Source: CBDCVN01 sp965223585 (lineage in GTDB: Bacteria > Deinococcota > Deinococci > Deinococcales > Trueperaceae). Taken from it: 64,000 nt of DNA. Location: the NCBI GenBank assembly GCA_965223585.1, contig CBDCWW010000014.1, positions 372,001-436,000 of the forward strand. Reading direction: 5' to 3'. The position numbers and the translations under genes are program-made. Shown piece after piece: positions 36,360 through 45,167 of this stretch; the stretch's first letter is position 1, and each line of letters begins with the position of its first letter. A model generated the notes under the pieces. That model saw only the letters and a list, made by a program, of their open reading frames with translations, ran no database searches and was not told where the DNA came from.

Positions 36360-37426
36360 AAACTTCATTGTTGATTCTAGTACTATCTGTAATTTTCATT
36401 TCTGCCTGTCAAAACTCACCTGTACCTATTACTGTTACTGAGTCTACAACAGTTCCCCCTGACAATCTAAATGAAGCTGAAGTTATTCTGCCCGGATCTG
36501 ATAAATCCCAAACTATTGCAACACTTGTGAAGATAAGAATAAGAGTTAATTATCCACCTAACCATGTAGTTATTCGTCGCTCTAATGGTTCTAGTTTCAA
36601 TTTCAATGAAGGATGGTCTAATATCCCCTACTATGGTTCTATAGGCACCTTCTTTGCTGATGTTACTGGAGATGGTAAAGCTGATGCCATTGTAGTTAAT
36701 AATAATAGAGTTACTGTAAGACGCTCTACTGGTAGTGGGTTTAGTGCCAATGAAAGCTGGACTAATAACCCTTATTATGGTTCTAGAGGGACCTTCTTTG
36801 CTGATGTTACTGGAGATGGTAAAGCTGATGCTATTGTAGTTAATGATAATAGGGTTACTGTAAGACGCTCTACTGGTAGTGGGTTTAGTGCCAATGAAAG
36901 CTGGACTAATAACCCTTATTATGGTTCTAGAGGGACCTTCTTTGCTGATGTTACTGGAGATGGTAAAGCTGATGCTATTGTAGTTAATGATAATAGGGTT
37001 ACTGTAAGACGCTCTACTGGTAGTGGGTTTAGTGCCAATGAAAGCTGGACTAATAACCCTTATTATGGTTCTAGAGGGACCTTCTTTGCTGATGTTACTG
37101 GAGATGGTAAAGCTGATGCTATTGTAGTTAATGATAATAGGGTTACTGTAAGACGCTCTACTGGTAGTGGGTTTAGTGCCAATGAAAGCTGGACTAATAA
37201 CCCTTATTATGGTTCTAGAGGGACCTTCTTTGCTGATGTTACTGGAGATGGTAAAGCTGATGCCATTGTAGTTAATGATAATAGGGTTACTGTAAGACGC
37301 TCTACTGGTAGTGGGTTTAGTGCCAATGAAAGCTGGACTAGTAACCCTTATTATGGTTCTAGAGGTACCTTCTTTGCTGATGTTACTGGAGACAACAAAG
37401 CTGATGCGATAGTTGTAAACAACTAA
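36356..37426 (+). CDS. Lipoprotein made of near-identical FG-GAP/VCBS-like repeats
   Basis: The 356-residue product has a lipoprotein signal (LLILVLSVIFISAC, lipid Cys18) and about six 48-residue repeats such as TFFADVTGDGKADAIVVND and VTVRRSTGSGFSANESW. DVTGDGKAD is a calcium-binding loop of FG-GAP/VCBS blades, so the protein should form a beta-propeller on the surface. The DNA repeats are exact 144-bp units, nearly identical, showing recent expansion or gene conversion. GGAGA precedes the ATG. The end is abrupt, mid-repeat. Confidence 0.85.
   Translation: MKTSLLILVLSVIFISACQNSPVPITVTESTTVPPDNLNEAEVILPGSDKSQTIATLVKIRIRVNYPPNHVVIRRSNGSSFNFNEGWSNIPYYGSIGTFFADVTGDGKADAIVVNNNRVTVRRSTGSGFSANESWTNNPYYGSRGTFFADVTGDGKADAIVVNDNRVTVRRSTGSGFSANESWTNNPYYGSRGTFFADVTGDGKADAIVVNDNRVTVRRSTGSGFSANESWTNNPYYGSRGTFFADVTGDGKADAIVVNDNRVTVRRSTGSGFSANESWTNNPYYGSRGTFFADVTGDGKADAIVVNDNRVTVRRSTGSGFSANESWTSNPYYGSRGTFFADVTGDNKADAIVVNN
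36647..37402 (+). repeat. Tandem 144-bp repeats inside the lipoprotein gene
   Basis: The unit begins ACCTTCTTTGCTGATGTTAC at 36647, 36791, 36935, 37079, 37223 and 37367, exactly 144 bp apart. The four central units are almost base-for-base the same, with divergence at the ends. Copy number could vary by slippage or recombination. Confidence 0.92.
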
Positions 37427-37490
37427 TTCTAAAGGCTTTATCAAAAGTTTGTAACAAAGCTTATAACTTGCTGTGATATAGTGTCAAAAC

Positions 37491-38453
37491 ATGACTTTGC
37501 GTAGTAACCATATTCTAAACCTAGTCATTGAAAACTACATTCGTTTAGCTCATCCCGTACCATCTTCTATGATAGCTAAGCAACTTAGGATCAGTAGTGC
37601 TACTGTTCGCAATGAATATGCTCTGCTTGAGCAAGAAGGCTATCTAGTGCAACCACACACCTCGGCTGGACGTATTCCTACTGCACTTGGCTATAGGCGC
37701 TACGCTCGTAAGTTCATTCCTCCTAGACGCTTACCAAAAGTACAAAGGCAATTCTTAGAGATGCGTTTACAAGGAATTCACGGTGATAACCTGTTGCAGC
37801 AAGTAGCACATGTAACTGCCGAACTTTCTGGTTACGCAGTGGTAGTACATTTACCAGCCGATGATAAAGTACGCACCTTAGAAATTCACTTCTCAAGGTT
37901 GCCAGATGCAAGGCTTTTAGCTTTAGTAGTCTTAGAAACAGGACTAATACGTCAACTGGCACTAAATGTTCATCCTTCGCCTGCAGAGGAAGCCCTACGT
38001 CAAGCAGAAGATAATGTCCAAGGTTTAGCTTTACCCTTAGATGAAATGCCCAAGGCCTTAAAAGGAGTATCAAAGCATACTACTGCAGAAGTAGCTCGTA
38101 CCTTAGAGGCTTTAGCAGAGGCTTGGCCAAAACTTAGTCCTCCTCGTTTCTTTTCACGTGGCCTATCTAATCTCTTAGATGAACCTGAGTCTACTGACCC
38201 TAACTTTGTACGTTGTGCACTTAAGTATGTTGAGCAACCACCTGCCTTTTCTGAGGAAAGTGAAGGAGTTAGGGCAGATGTGAGCGATGGGCTTAGACTT
38301 GAGCTTGAGGATACCTTAGCACTCATCTCAGCAAGCTTGAGTTTTGGTACTAGCCTTATCTTGCTAGGGCCTATGCGTATGCGTTACCCTGAAACTTTAA
38401 CTATTGCCAAAGGAGTTATGGAAATAGTTTCAGATAACTTTAACTTGAATTGA
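37491..38453 (+). CDS. hrcA: Heat-inducible transcription repressor HrcA
   Basis: HrcA represses chaperone operons by binding CIRCE operators. The 320-residue protein has the winged-helix N-terminus MIAKQLRISSATVRNEYALL followed by the HrcA signature QPHTSAGRIPTALGYRRY. The C-terminal GAF-like part ends with GPMRMRYPETLTIAKGVME. No groES/groEL, dnaK or CIRCE sequence is in the window. No Shine-Dalgarno is visible; TATAGT 8 bases before the ATG would fit a leaderless transcript, common in Deinococcota. comEC follows 56 bp later. Confidence 0.93.
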   Translation: MTLRSNHILNLVIENYIRLAHPVPSSMIAKQLRISSATVRNEYALLEQEGYLVQPHTSAGRIPTALGYRRYARKFIPPRRLPKVQRQFLEMRLQGIHGDNLLQQVAHVTAELSGYAVVVHLPADDKVRTLEIHFSRLPDARLLALVVLETGLIRQLALNVHPSPAEEALRQAEDNVQGLALPLDEMPKALKGVSKHTTAEVARTLEALAEAWPKLSPPRFFSRGLSNLLDEPESTDPNFVRCALKYVEQPPAFSEESEGVRADVSDGLRLELEDTLALISASLSFGTSLILLGPMRMRYPETLTIAKGVMEIVSDNFNLN

Positions 38454-38509
38454 AAGCAAAATCATTTTCTCTTTATTTCTTGCACGCATGAATTTTAATT
38501 GGGGATGCT

Positions 38510-40689
38510 ATGTTCATACCTTGGTCCATACCAGCAGCAAGCTTCTTTGCTTTAGGTACCATACTTGCTAAATTCAACCTGCCATGGTGGTCAAGCCTTT
38601 TATGGGTGCTCTGTTTTAGTTTACCACTGCTTAGACTTAAACACCTGCACCTTATTGTTTTACTTAGTTTACTAATTCCTTTAGGTTTTGGTCGTTACAC
38701 ATATTGGCAAAGTCAACCAAACCCTCTAAAAAATAAAATAGGACAAGAAACCACTCTTTCAGGAAAGAGTGATGGGCGTTATTTATATGTTGATAGTCCT
38801 AAAGCTAGTGTGGTGCTCTCACCATTAGGTAAGGTTGGGGCAGGAGAGGTCACTCTTAAAGGATGGCTTATTACTCCTACTGGTAAGCGTAATCCCGGTG
38901 GGTTTGATTACCAAGGTTATTTAAGGCGACGGAATGTTCATAGCCAACTCTTAATTAGTGAAGTCTTAGCAAATAAACCTGTTATCACTTTTAAGGAGCG
39001 TTTGCGACGGGGTGTGGTAATAGGTTTAGGTGAACGTAGTGCTGCACTAATGCAGGCTATGACCTTAGGGATTCGCAATGACCTAGGCGACTTACGTGAG
39101 ATATTTGCGGCTTCGGGATTAGCGCACATTTTGGCCCTTTCAGGATTACATGTAGGCATTTTAATAACTGCCCTAGGCTTTGCCCTTATGCCACTAGGGC
39201 GTTTACGTTACCCTTTACTTATCTTCCTCGTTTTGGGTTTTATGTTTTTAGTAGGCGCTACTCCTAGTGTAGTGCGTGCTAGCCTGATGGTTACTGCTGC
39301 TTTATTATCACTTTGGCTTGGTAGTGGGCGTATTGAGCCTTGGCCTGCCCTTTCTCTAGCTGGCTTTCTTACATTAATTTGGAACCCGTCTTTACTATTT
39401 GATCTATCTTTCCAGCTTTCTTACCTTGCTGTAGGAGGTATTTTACTATTAGTTAATCCTCTTACCCAGCTTTTTTTAGGTGATAAGGTTACCCAATTAA
39501 AATGGTGGCACTGGAAAAACTTTGCAGTTATCAGCATGATTGTAAGTACCTCAGCACAGGCTCTTAACCTACCTTTAGTTCTAAGTAATTTTGGCAGCTT
39601 ACCACTTTTTAGCCCTTTAGTAAATATATTTGCCATACCAATTGCCACCTTACTAGTGCCACTAGGTTTTTTGGCTGCTATTTTGGGTTTAGTCAGCCTA
39701 AGCCTAGCTAGGTTCATCAATCTTTTCACAAATTTATTCGCATACTTATTGCTACGTATAGCAGACTTAGGAGCAAATCTGCCCAATCTTTCTTGGGGTG
39801 AGATCTCTGCTATAGGCTATGCCTTTTATGGTATAGGGATAATTGCTGTTATTCTTTGGGTAAATCGCTTACTTGTCTCTTGGCGGGCTTTATTAATAAT
39901 TTGCGTGTCTATACTTTGCTCTATGACAAGCAATTCTGAAACACGTCCACCCGAATTAGTTTATATAGATGTTGGACAAGGCGATAGTGCCTTAATCCGT
40001 TTACCTAAACGCATTGAAATCTTAATGGATGGTGGTGGCAGTCCTTTCTCTAAATTTGATGTTGGCGCAAGGACAGTAGTACCAACACTCAGAGCATTGG
40101 GAGTAGACGAATTAGAGTTGGTTATTGCCAGTCACCCAGACACAGATCATATTGAAGGTTTAGTAAGTGTTTTAGAGTTAATGCCAGTACAAAAACTTCT
40201 AATTGGTATTCCTAAAGAGAGCAAACCCCTTTTTGACAATTTAATAGCAGCAGCTAAAAGAAATCATGTGCCTATTTTGGAGGTAAGGCGTGGGGAAAGC
40301 TTACACATCGAGGGAGCTAGATTGGATTTTTTAAATCCTCCTCATCAGCCTTATGAATCAGACAATGATAACTCTGTTGCTTTTGTCCTAACTATTTATG
40401 ATAAAACCAAACACTAAAGCCCTTTTCCTAGGTGACTTGTCAGTGGATGTAGAAAAAGACTTAGCCTTCCCTGATTGTAGACATTGTTATGGCAGGACAC
40501 CATGGTTCACCACATTCTACTTCTGAAGAATTGTTGTTAGCTACACAACCGGAAAAAGCCATACTTTCTTATGGTCGTAACAATTATGGCCACCCTAGTC
40601 CTGAAGTAATAGAAAAATTAAAAGCTCATGGAGTAAATATCTTATCAACCCATGAGCATGGAGCAGTGAGGATAAGGCTTAAACCTTAA
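38510..40689 (+). pseudogene. comEC: Competence protein ComEC/Rec2, disrupted by two frameshifts
   Basis: ComEC forms the inner-membrane channel for DNA uptake in natural transformation. The first frame (to the TAA at 40415-40417) holds the OB-like region, the competence domain (GLAHILALSGLHVGIL, GATPSVVRASLMV) and the start of the metallo-beta-lactamase domain (YIDVGQGDSALIRLP, SHPDTDHIEGL). A 7-bp insertion near 40411-40418 shifts it, and ALFLGDLSVDVEKDLAF follows in the next frame. An extra A at 40479 shifts again to DIVMAGHHGSPHSTS and the normal C-terminus. Everything is present but out of frame. Confidence 0.87.
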
Positions 40690-40935
40690 ACAAGGCTTCT
40701 ATTAGGAGGGAAACTATTTCTTCATAACAGCTTTCTTATAGTGGTTGAGGTAAGTAGTCTATTTTTGGTCTATCACTCATAACCCTATTAGCGATAATAC
40801 AGCATGTCAAAGGGTGTGATGCAGTAGCTTCGTGTCTGAGGCACAACTTGAATTAAGGGTATTTACAGCTATCCCCACAGATTGGTAACAGAGGCCGCTC
40901 CTCGATTGTGCAAAGTAGTTCAAACCTTGCTGCTT

Positions 40936-41827
40936 TCATTCCTGCTCGAGATCACTTTTATTACCTAAATTCTTATAGACATTGTTAAGAAGACGTATTT
41001 CATCATAATTAAAGTTATCAGTAGCTAAAAAACCTTTATAGCCAAGTTGATCTAAAATAGCTTGATCATCAAAATTGATAATAGCTTCTTGTAAGGCCTG
41101 TTTTAAAGCCATTAGGCAAATCAGAGTTTATAACAATAGGTGAACCGGGAATTAAAGTACTTTTCCACAAATTTACTAGTTCTCCCTCATTGATAGTACC
41201 TTCTTTAAGAGCACGCTCTACTGTGTTAAAAGAAATAGCAGCACCATCAGCCTGCCCACCAACAATACTATTTAAGGCAATTATATGACTGCCTGCAAAA
41301 ATGATTTGGGAAAAATAGTCTTCAGGTTGAACACCAAATTCCAAAATAAGGTTAATTTTGGGTATAAAGTAACCGCTTGTACTTTCTGGGTCAACAAATG
41401 CAAAAATCTTACCCTCTAATTCAGAAATATCAGTAAAGCCCTTATTCTTCATAGCCCAAATGCCACTGTAGTAGCCCTCACCAGTCTCAACATCATCAGG
41501 CAAAGCAATAGCTTCTACCTCAGCAATTTCTGTTGCTGAAACGTAACTTTTAGGCCCTAGCCAAGCAGCTTGTATATTATTGAAGGCAAGTGCAGCTATA
41601 ATTTCTGAGTAGTCATTACCTTGAAAGGTATTTATTGATACATTTAATTCTTCACCTATATGGTCAAGGAAAGATTCCCAAGACTGCTCAACCCCAGATT
41701 CTTCAAAAGGGGTCAGTCCAAAATATAAGTTATCTGGCCAACCTTCTATGATTACATCATTTTGGGTAAAAGCTAGTATAGTTAAGTTTAATAACAACGC
41801 ACCAAATATATAAGCAAGCTTTTTCAT
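40936..41827 (-). pseudogene. Phosphonate/phosphate-type ABC substrate-binding protein (PhnD-like), frameshifted
   Basis: The ATG at 41827 (GGAG upstream) starts a signal peptide (KKLAYIFGALLLNLTILAFT). The mature part has PhnD-family features: LYFGLTPFEES, QAAWLGPKSYV, GKIFAFVDPESTSGYFIP and ADGAAISFNTVERAL. One extra base at 41107 in a T/A run shifts the frame and stops it at 41069. In the other frame the protein continues LKQALQEAIINFDDQAILDQ and LGYKGFLATDNFNYDEIR to a stop at 40936. No permease or ATPase gene is near. Confidence 0.8.
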
Positions 41828-42210
41828 TGAACATACTCCATTGTTTGGATATATAGCCAAACTAATTATTTTTATTATATCCCATTATACTGAAGCTAGG
41901 CTGTGTTGATAGAGAAATACGAAAATCACATGCTTAGGATATGAAAGTTAGATTAACAGACTACCAAGGGCAAAAATATTATTTGTTCTAAAAGGCTACA
42001 AGATAGTATGTATGTGCAGGAAGTTTAGTATTGGTAATGAGGATCAGCGTAGAAAGTTTATCTAAGCAGTTCTTTGGGTAACTAAAAGTGGTACAGGCTC
42101 GAGTGCGAATTAGAATATCTCTACTTTTCCTTTTTGCTCAAACATCGGATTCAGTAGTCTTGTAGAAGTAGTAAAAGTATTAAACTTTTTAGGTGAATTG
42201 AAAGGTATTT
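41828..42210. other. Divergent intergenic region
   Basis: Lies between the divergent PhnD-like and phoD genes and must hold both promoters. A shared phosphate-dependent control would make sense, but I see no clear Pho-box repeats. One CTCGAG is at 42098. Confidence 0.4.
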
Positions 42211-43226
42211 ATGCAATATATAAGGTTGTTTTTAGTAATTACGGTCAGCTTAATTTCTGGAGTGTGTGGTTTTAGCCAAGGTAAAACAAATACCAGTGGT
42301 GATTTGACGGTGACTAGTGGTGTAATGAGTGGTGACGTCACTAACAGCTCTGCAGTGGTGTGGTCACGTACTAATGCTCCTGCTACTATGCAAGTCGTTT
42401 ACTCCGTCAATGCTGAATTAGAAAATAATAGCATCGTTGAAGGTGAAGCTATTGCTGAGACAGATTTTACCGCAAAGGTGCTTTTAGAAAACTTAGAAGC
42501 CGATACTACCTACTACTACCAAGTAACTTTTACCAATGGTGTTAACTCCTCAGAAAGTGCTCGAGGTTCATTTCAAACTGCCCTAACAGCCGATAAAGAA
42601 GCACCTATAAGTTTTATGCTGTTAGGTGATATAGCTGGTCAGCAATTTTGCCGTCATGTCAATGGAGGATACCCTATCATAGCTGCTATGCATGAACTTA
42701 AGCCTGATTTTGCTATTGGCAACGGTGACATGATTTATGCTGATAGTGATTGTCCTATCACTCCTAATATTGATTGGTCACAAGATAAAATTCTCTTTAC
42801 TCCAAGGGGTAAGTGGGAAAATATAGAGGGAGATTTCCCAAATGTCTCTAGTGAGAATGTTGATTGGACAAACTTAGAAAATTTGCGAGAGGTGTATTGG
42901 AGACATTACCGTTATAACCTTGATGACAAAAATTATAGAAGCTTCCTCAGCGAAGTGTCTATGTACTCACAATGGGATGATCACGAAGTAATCAATGATT
43001 TTGGTGCTTCTTGGGATTATTGGAATAAAAATAATCAAGAGAGGGAAGGCTTTACCAACTTAGTGACTGCTGGACGTGATGCCTTTTTTCACTACTCCCC
43101 TATTGCTCCTAATGAAGAAGAGCCTAATCGTATTTACCGTCAATTTAATCGTGGCAGTGCCATGGACTTATTTATAATAGATGCTCGTTCTTATCGCAGC
43201 CGTAACGATCTAGAAGACACTAAGGA
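42211..43226 (+). pseudogene. phoD: Alkaline phosphatase D, 5' part (split by ISAzo13-type element)
   Basis: The frame encodes the signal peptide, the N-terminal Ig-like PhoD_N domain (GVMSGDVTNSSAVVWSRTN) and the first half of the metallophosphatase domain: FMLLGDIAG, AIGNGDMIYADSDC, MYSQWDDHEVINDFG and LFIIDARSYRS. PhoD hydrolyses phosphate esters outside the cytoplasm. At 43220-43226 the sequence CTAAGGA marks the insertion point; the frame ends in the IS seven bases later. The 3' part resumes at 44555. Confidence 0.9.
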
Positions 43227-43251
43227 TCTGTAATTTTATAACTGTCGTAAC

Positions 43252-44226
43252 TTATGAAATTATGGGAACAGCACGGTAATTCCATCGAGGTAAAATTGCG
43301 TCAAAAAGGATTGAAATGTTGGCGCGAAACTCAGAAGTAGCTTTCCTGCCTTTGTTATAAGTCTTATCAATGATATTTACAGTTACGGTAAGACCTTTAC
43401 TAGTACTAGTATTTGAAATTAACCTTCTGGCAAGTTCAATGTCGGTTAACATTACTCCTTTCATAGCCTTAGTGACATGGGGAAACAAACAATGCTCAAT
43501 AGGATTGTATTTAGAGCAATAAGCTGGATAGTGAGCAATACGTATTTCAATACCTAACTGATTGACTAGCTTCTGGAGGTCTTCTTTAAAAATATAATGA
43601 CGACTGTTGTTACTACCTCCACCATCGCATAGCCATAGTATAGAAGTTGCTTTAGGATACAGTTCTTTGCCATAGTCTTGCCACCAAGAAGCTACATTTT
43701 CGCAGGCAAATTCACTAGTATCTCGACTAGTACCTAAATATAGGTAGCCATGATTAAGTTTTAGATCATATATTCCGTAAGGGACTACTACTCCCTCAGC
43801 AAAACTCTGAAAATCATGGTCATAGCTTTCTAATGTTTCTTGAGTGTAAAGCTTACCTTCTCTATAAAATATGCCTAAAAACTCTTTCTTCTTTGTATCC
43901 ACACTGACAACAGGATTTCTTTGTCTTTGGTATTTCTTCTTGAGTTGGGCAATCTTCTTAAACTGTTTGTTCCTTTCAACCACGTTCTTCATTGTGGTCT
44001 GCTTTTTTATTTTGCGTTGCCCAAAGGAATGTTCTTTTAATAATTGTTTTACCACAAAGGTGCTTACTTTCACTCCTTTTGCTTCCATACGTTTAGCTAT
44101 TTCCCGTTGACTTAAATTAGTCCAATACACTCCTTCACGCATGGGATCTCCTGCCATTTGGTCTTTGATTACTTTGAGAAACATTTCATCCACACTAGTT
44201 TTTTTTATAGTAGGGCTTTCGACCAC
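43252..44226 (-). CDS. ISAzo13-type transposase, main part
   Basis: The 324-residue frame holds the catalytic domain: PVVSVDTKKKEFLG, LWLCDGGGSNNSRHYIFK and the C-terminal ARIAHYPAYCSKYNPIEH-like stretch (IRIAHYPAYCSKYNPIEH). These are ISAzo13/Rhodopirellula-type DDE features. It begins without a natural start and overlaps the upstream HTH frame at an A8 run (44199-44206), where slippage would fuse both. Confidence 0.88.
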   Translation of the reverse strand: MVESPTIKKTSVDEMFLKVIKDQMAGDPMREGVYWTNLSQREIAKRMEAKGVKVSTFVVKQLLKEHSFGQRKIKKQTTMKNVVERNKQFKKIAQLKKKYQRQRNPVVSVDTKKKEFLGIFYREGKLYTQETLESYDHDFQSFAEGVVVPYGIYDLKLNHGYLYLGTSRDTSEFACENVASWWQDYGKELYPKATSILWLCDGGGSNNSRHYIFKEDLQKLVNQLGIEIRIAHYPAYCSKYNPIEHCLFPHVTKAMKGVMLTDIELARRLISNTSTSKGLTVTVNIIDKTYNKGRKATSEFRANISILFDAILPRWNYRAVPIIS

Positions 44227-44461
44227 TACCTGAGCGTCTTATGCGCCTTTCACATTCACCATCCCTTGGTAAAGTCTTTAACTCTACTATTCCTCTTTGG
44301 ATCGTTCTTATTGAGCATCCTAACAATTTACTGATATAGCTTTGTCCTCCATACCCCACTTTTATTGCTTCAACACTGGCATAGCGACGTCGGTCTTTTT
44401 CTGACAAGGTACTGTATATCTTCTTCATTTCTGCTTCGATGTTTTCTGAGTACTTGATCAT
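44195..44461 (-). CDS. ISAzo13-type transposase, N-terminal HTH part
   Basis: The 88-residue frame has KKIYSTLSEKDRRRYASVEA, AIKVGYGGQSYISKLLGCS and RRIRRSGSGRK, the N-terminal DNA-binding portion of ISAzo13 transposases. It ends right after an A8 run. The catalytic frame is reached by a net +1 change there, for instance by transcripts lacking one A. Confidence 0.85.
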   Translation of the reverse strand: MIKYSENIEAEMKKIYSTLSEKDRRRYASVEAIKVGYGGQSYISKLLGCSIRTIQRGIVELKTLPRDGECERRIRRSGSGRKPYYKKN

Positions 44462-44554
44462 AATTACCCTTGATTTTTGACCTTGTTATACCCTATTTTT
44501 AACCTTGCTATACCTTGTTCTTGGCAAGTTACGACACTTATTTAATTACACTTC

Positions 44555-45144
44555 CTAAGGAAAATGCCAAGACTCTTCTTGGTGCCGAGCAGCTCGAGTG
44601 GCTTAAAAATGGCCTAGTAAATTCTAAAGCCGCTTGGAAAATAGTCAGTTCTGATGTACCACTCTCCATACCAACAGGCTCAGCAGCTAACGAGTTTGGC
44701 CGTGATGGCTGGGCTAATGGCACCAGTAAAGATTTTTCAGCTAAGACTGGCTTTGAGCGTGAGCTTATGGATTTAATGAGCTTTTTAGATGAAAACAACG
44801 TTGACAACATTATATTCTTAACTATGGAGGTACATTTTGCCCAAAGCATTCGCTATGAATTTGATGCTGATAAGGATGGTGACAACTTAGTCATCTATGA
44901 ATTTATCACTGGCCCTATTAGTGCAATAATGGCAACGCCAGCAATTATGTTTATACCCCCAAGACTCAAATTTGATCCAACTCTAAACCCTGAACCTATA
45001 TTTGGATTGGCTGGTAAATTTAATTTTGGTTATTATCGCATAGAGCCTGCCGAAAATAATGAGCTAGTATTTATTTCTGATGTGCGTGGTGTCGATGGAG
45101 AAGTCTTTAAGGGTTCTTTAGTAGAGATTAGACCAAACCAATAG
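44555..45144 (+). pseudogene. phoD: Alkaline phosphatase D, 3' part
   Basis: This is the C-terminal half of the split phoD: LLGAEQLEWLKNGL, VSSDVPLSIPTGSAANEF, IIFLTMEVHFAQSIRYEF with late metal ligands, and FGYYRIEPAENNELVF. It joins the 5' part exactly at the AAG codon of the duplicated CTAAGGA. It converges on hsdR, 23 bp away. Confidence 0.9.
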
Positions 45145-45167
45145 TACCTGACAAAAAAGAGATTTTC

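Larger units (their letters stand above)
43227..44554 (-). mobile_element. ISAzo13-family insertion sequence in phoD
   Basis: The 1328-bp element carries two overlapping transposase frames. Its inverted repeats include TGTAATTTTATAACTGTCGT at 43229 and, read inward on the other strand, TGTAATTAAATAAGTGTCGT ending at 44550, with 22 of 25 positions matching. CTAAGGA flanks both sides (43220-43226 and 44555-44561) as the target duplication. Removing the element and one copy restores the phoD frame as DTK-ENAKTLLG. It contains no CTCGAG. Confidence 0.88.

Noticed and set aside
36467..37444. Long minus-strand ORF opposite the repeat lipoprotein
   Set aside because: It is an antisense shadow of the exact 144-bp repeats; the plus frame has signal peptide, ribosome-binding site and a known repeat motif.
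38315..38345. TTAGCACTC in hrcA as half of a CIRCE element
   Set aside because: The matching GAGTGCTAA arm is absent and the site lies inside the coding region.
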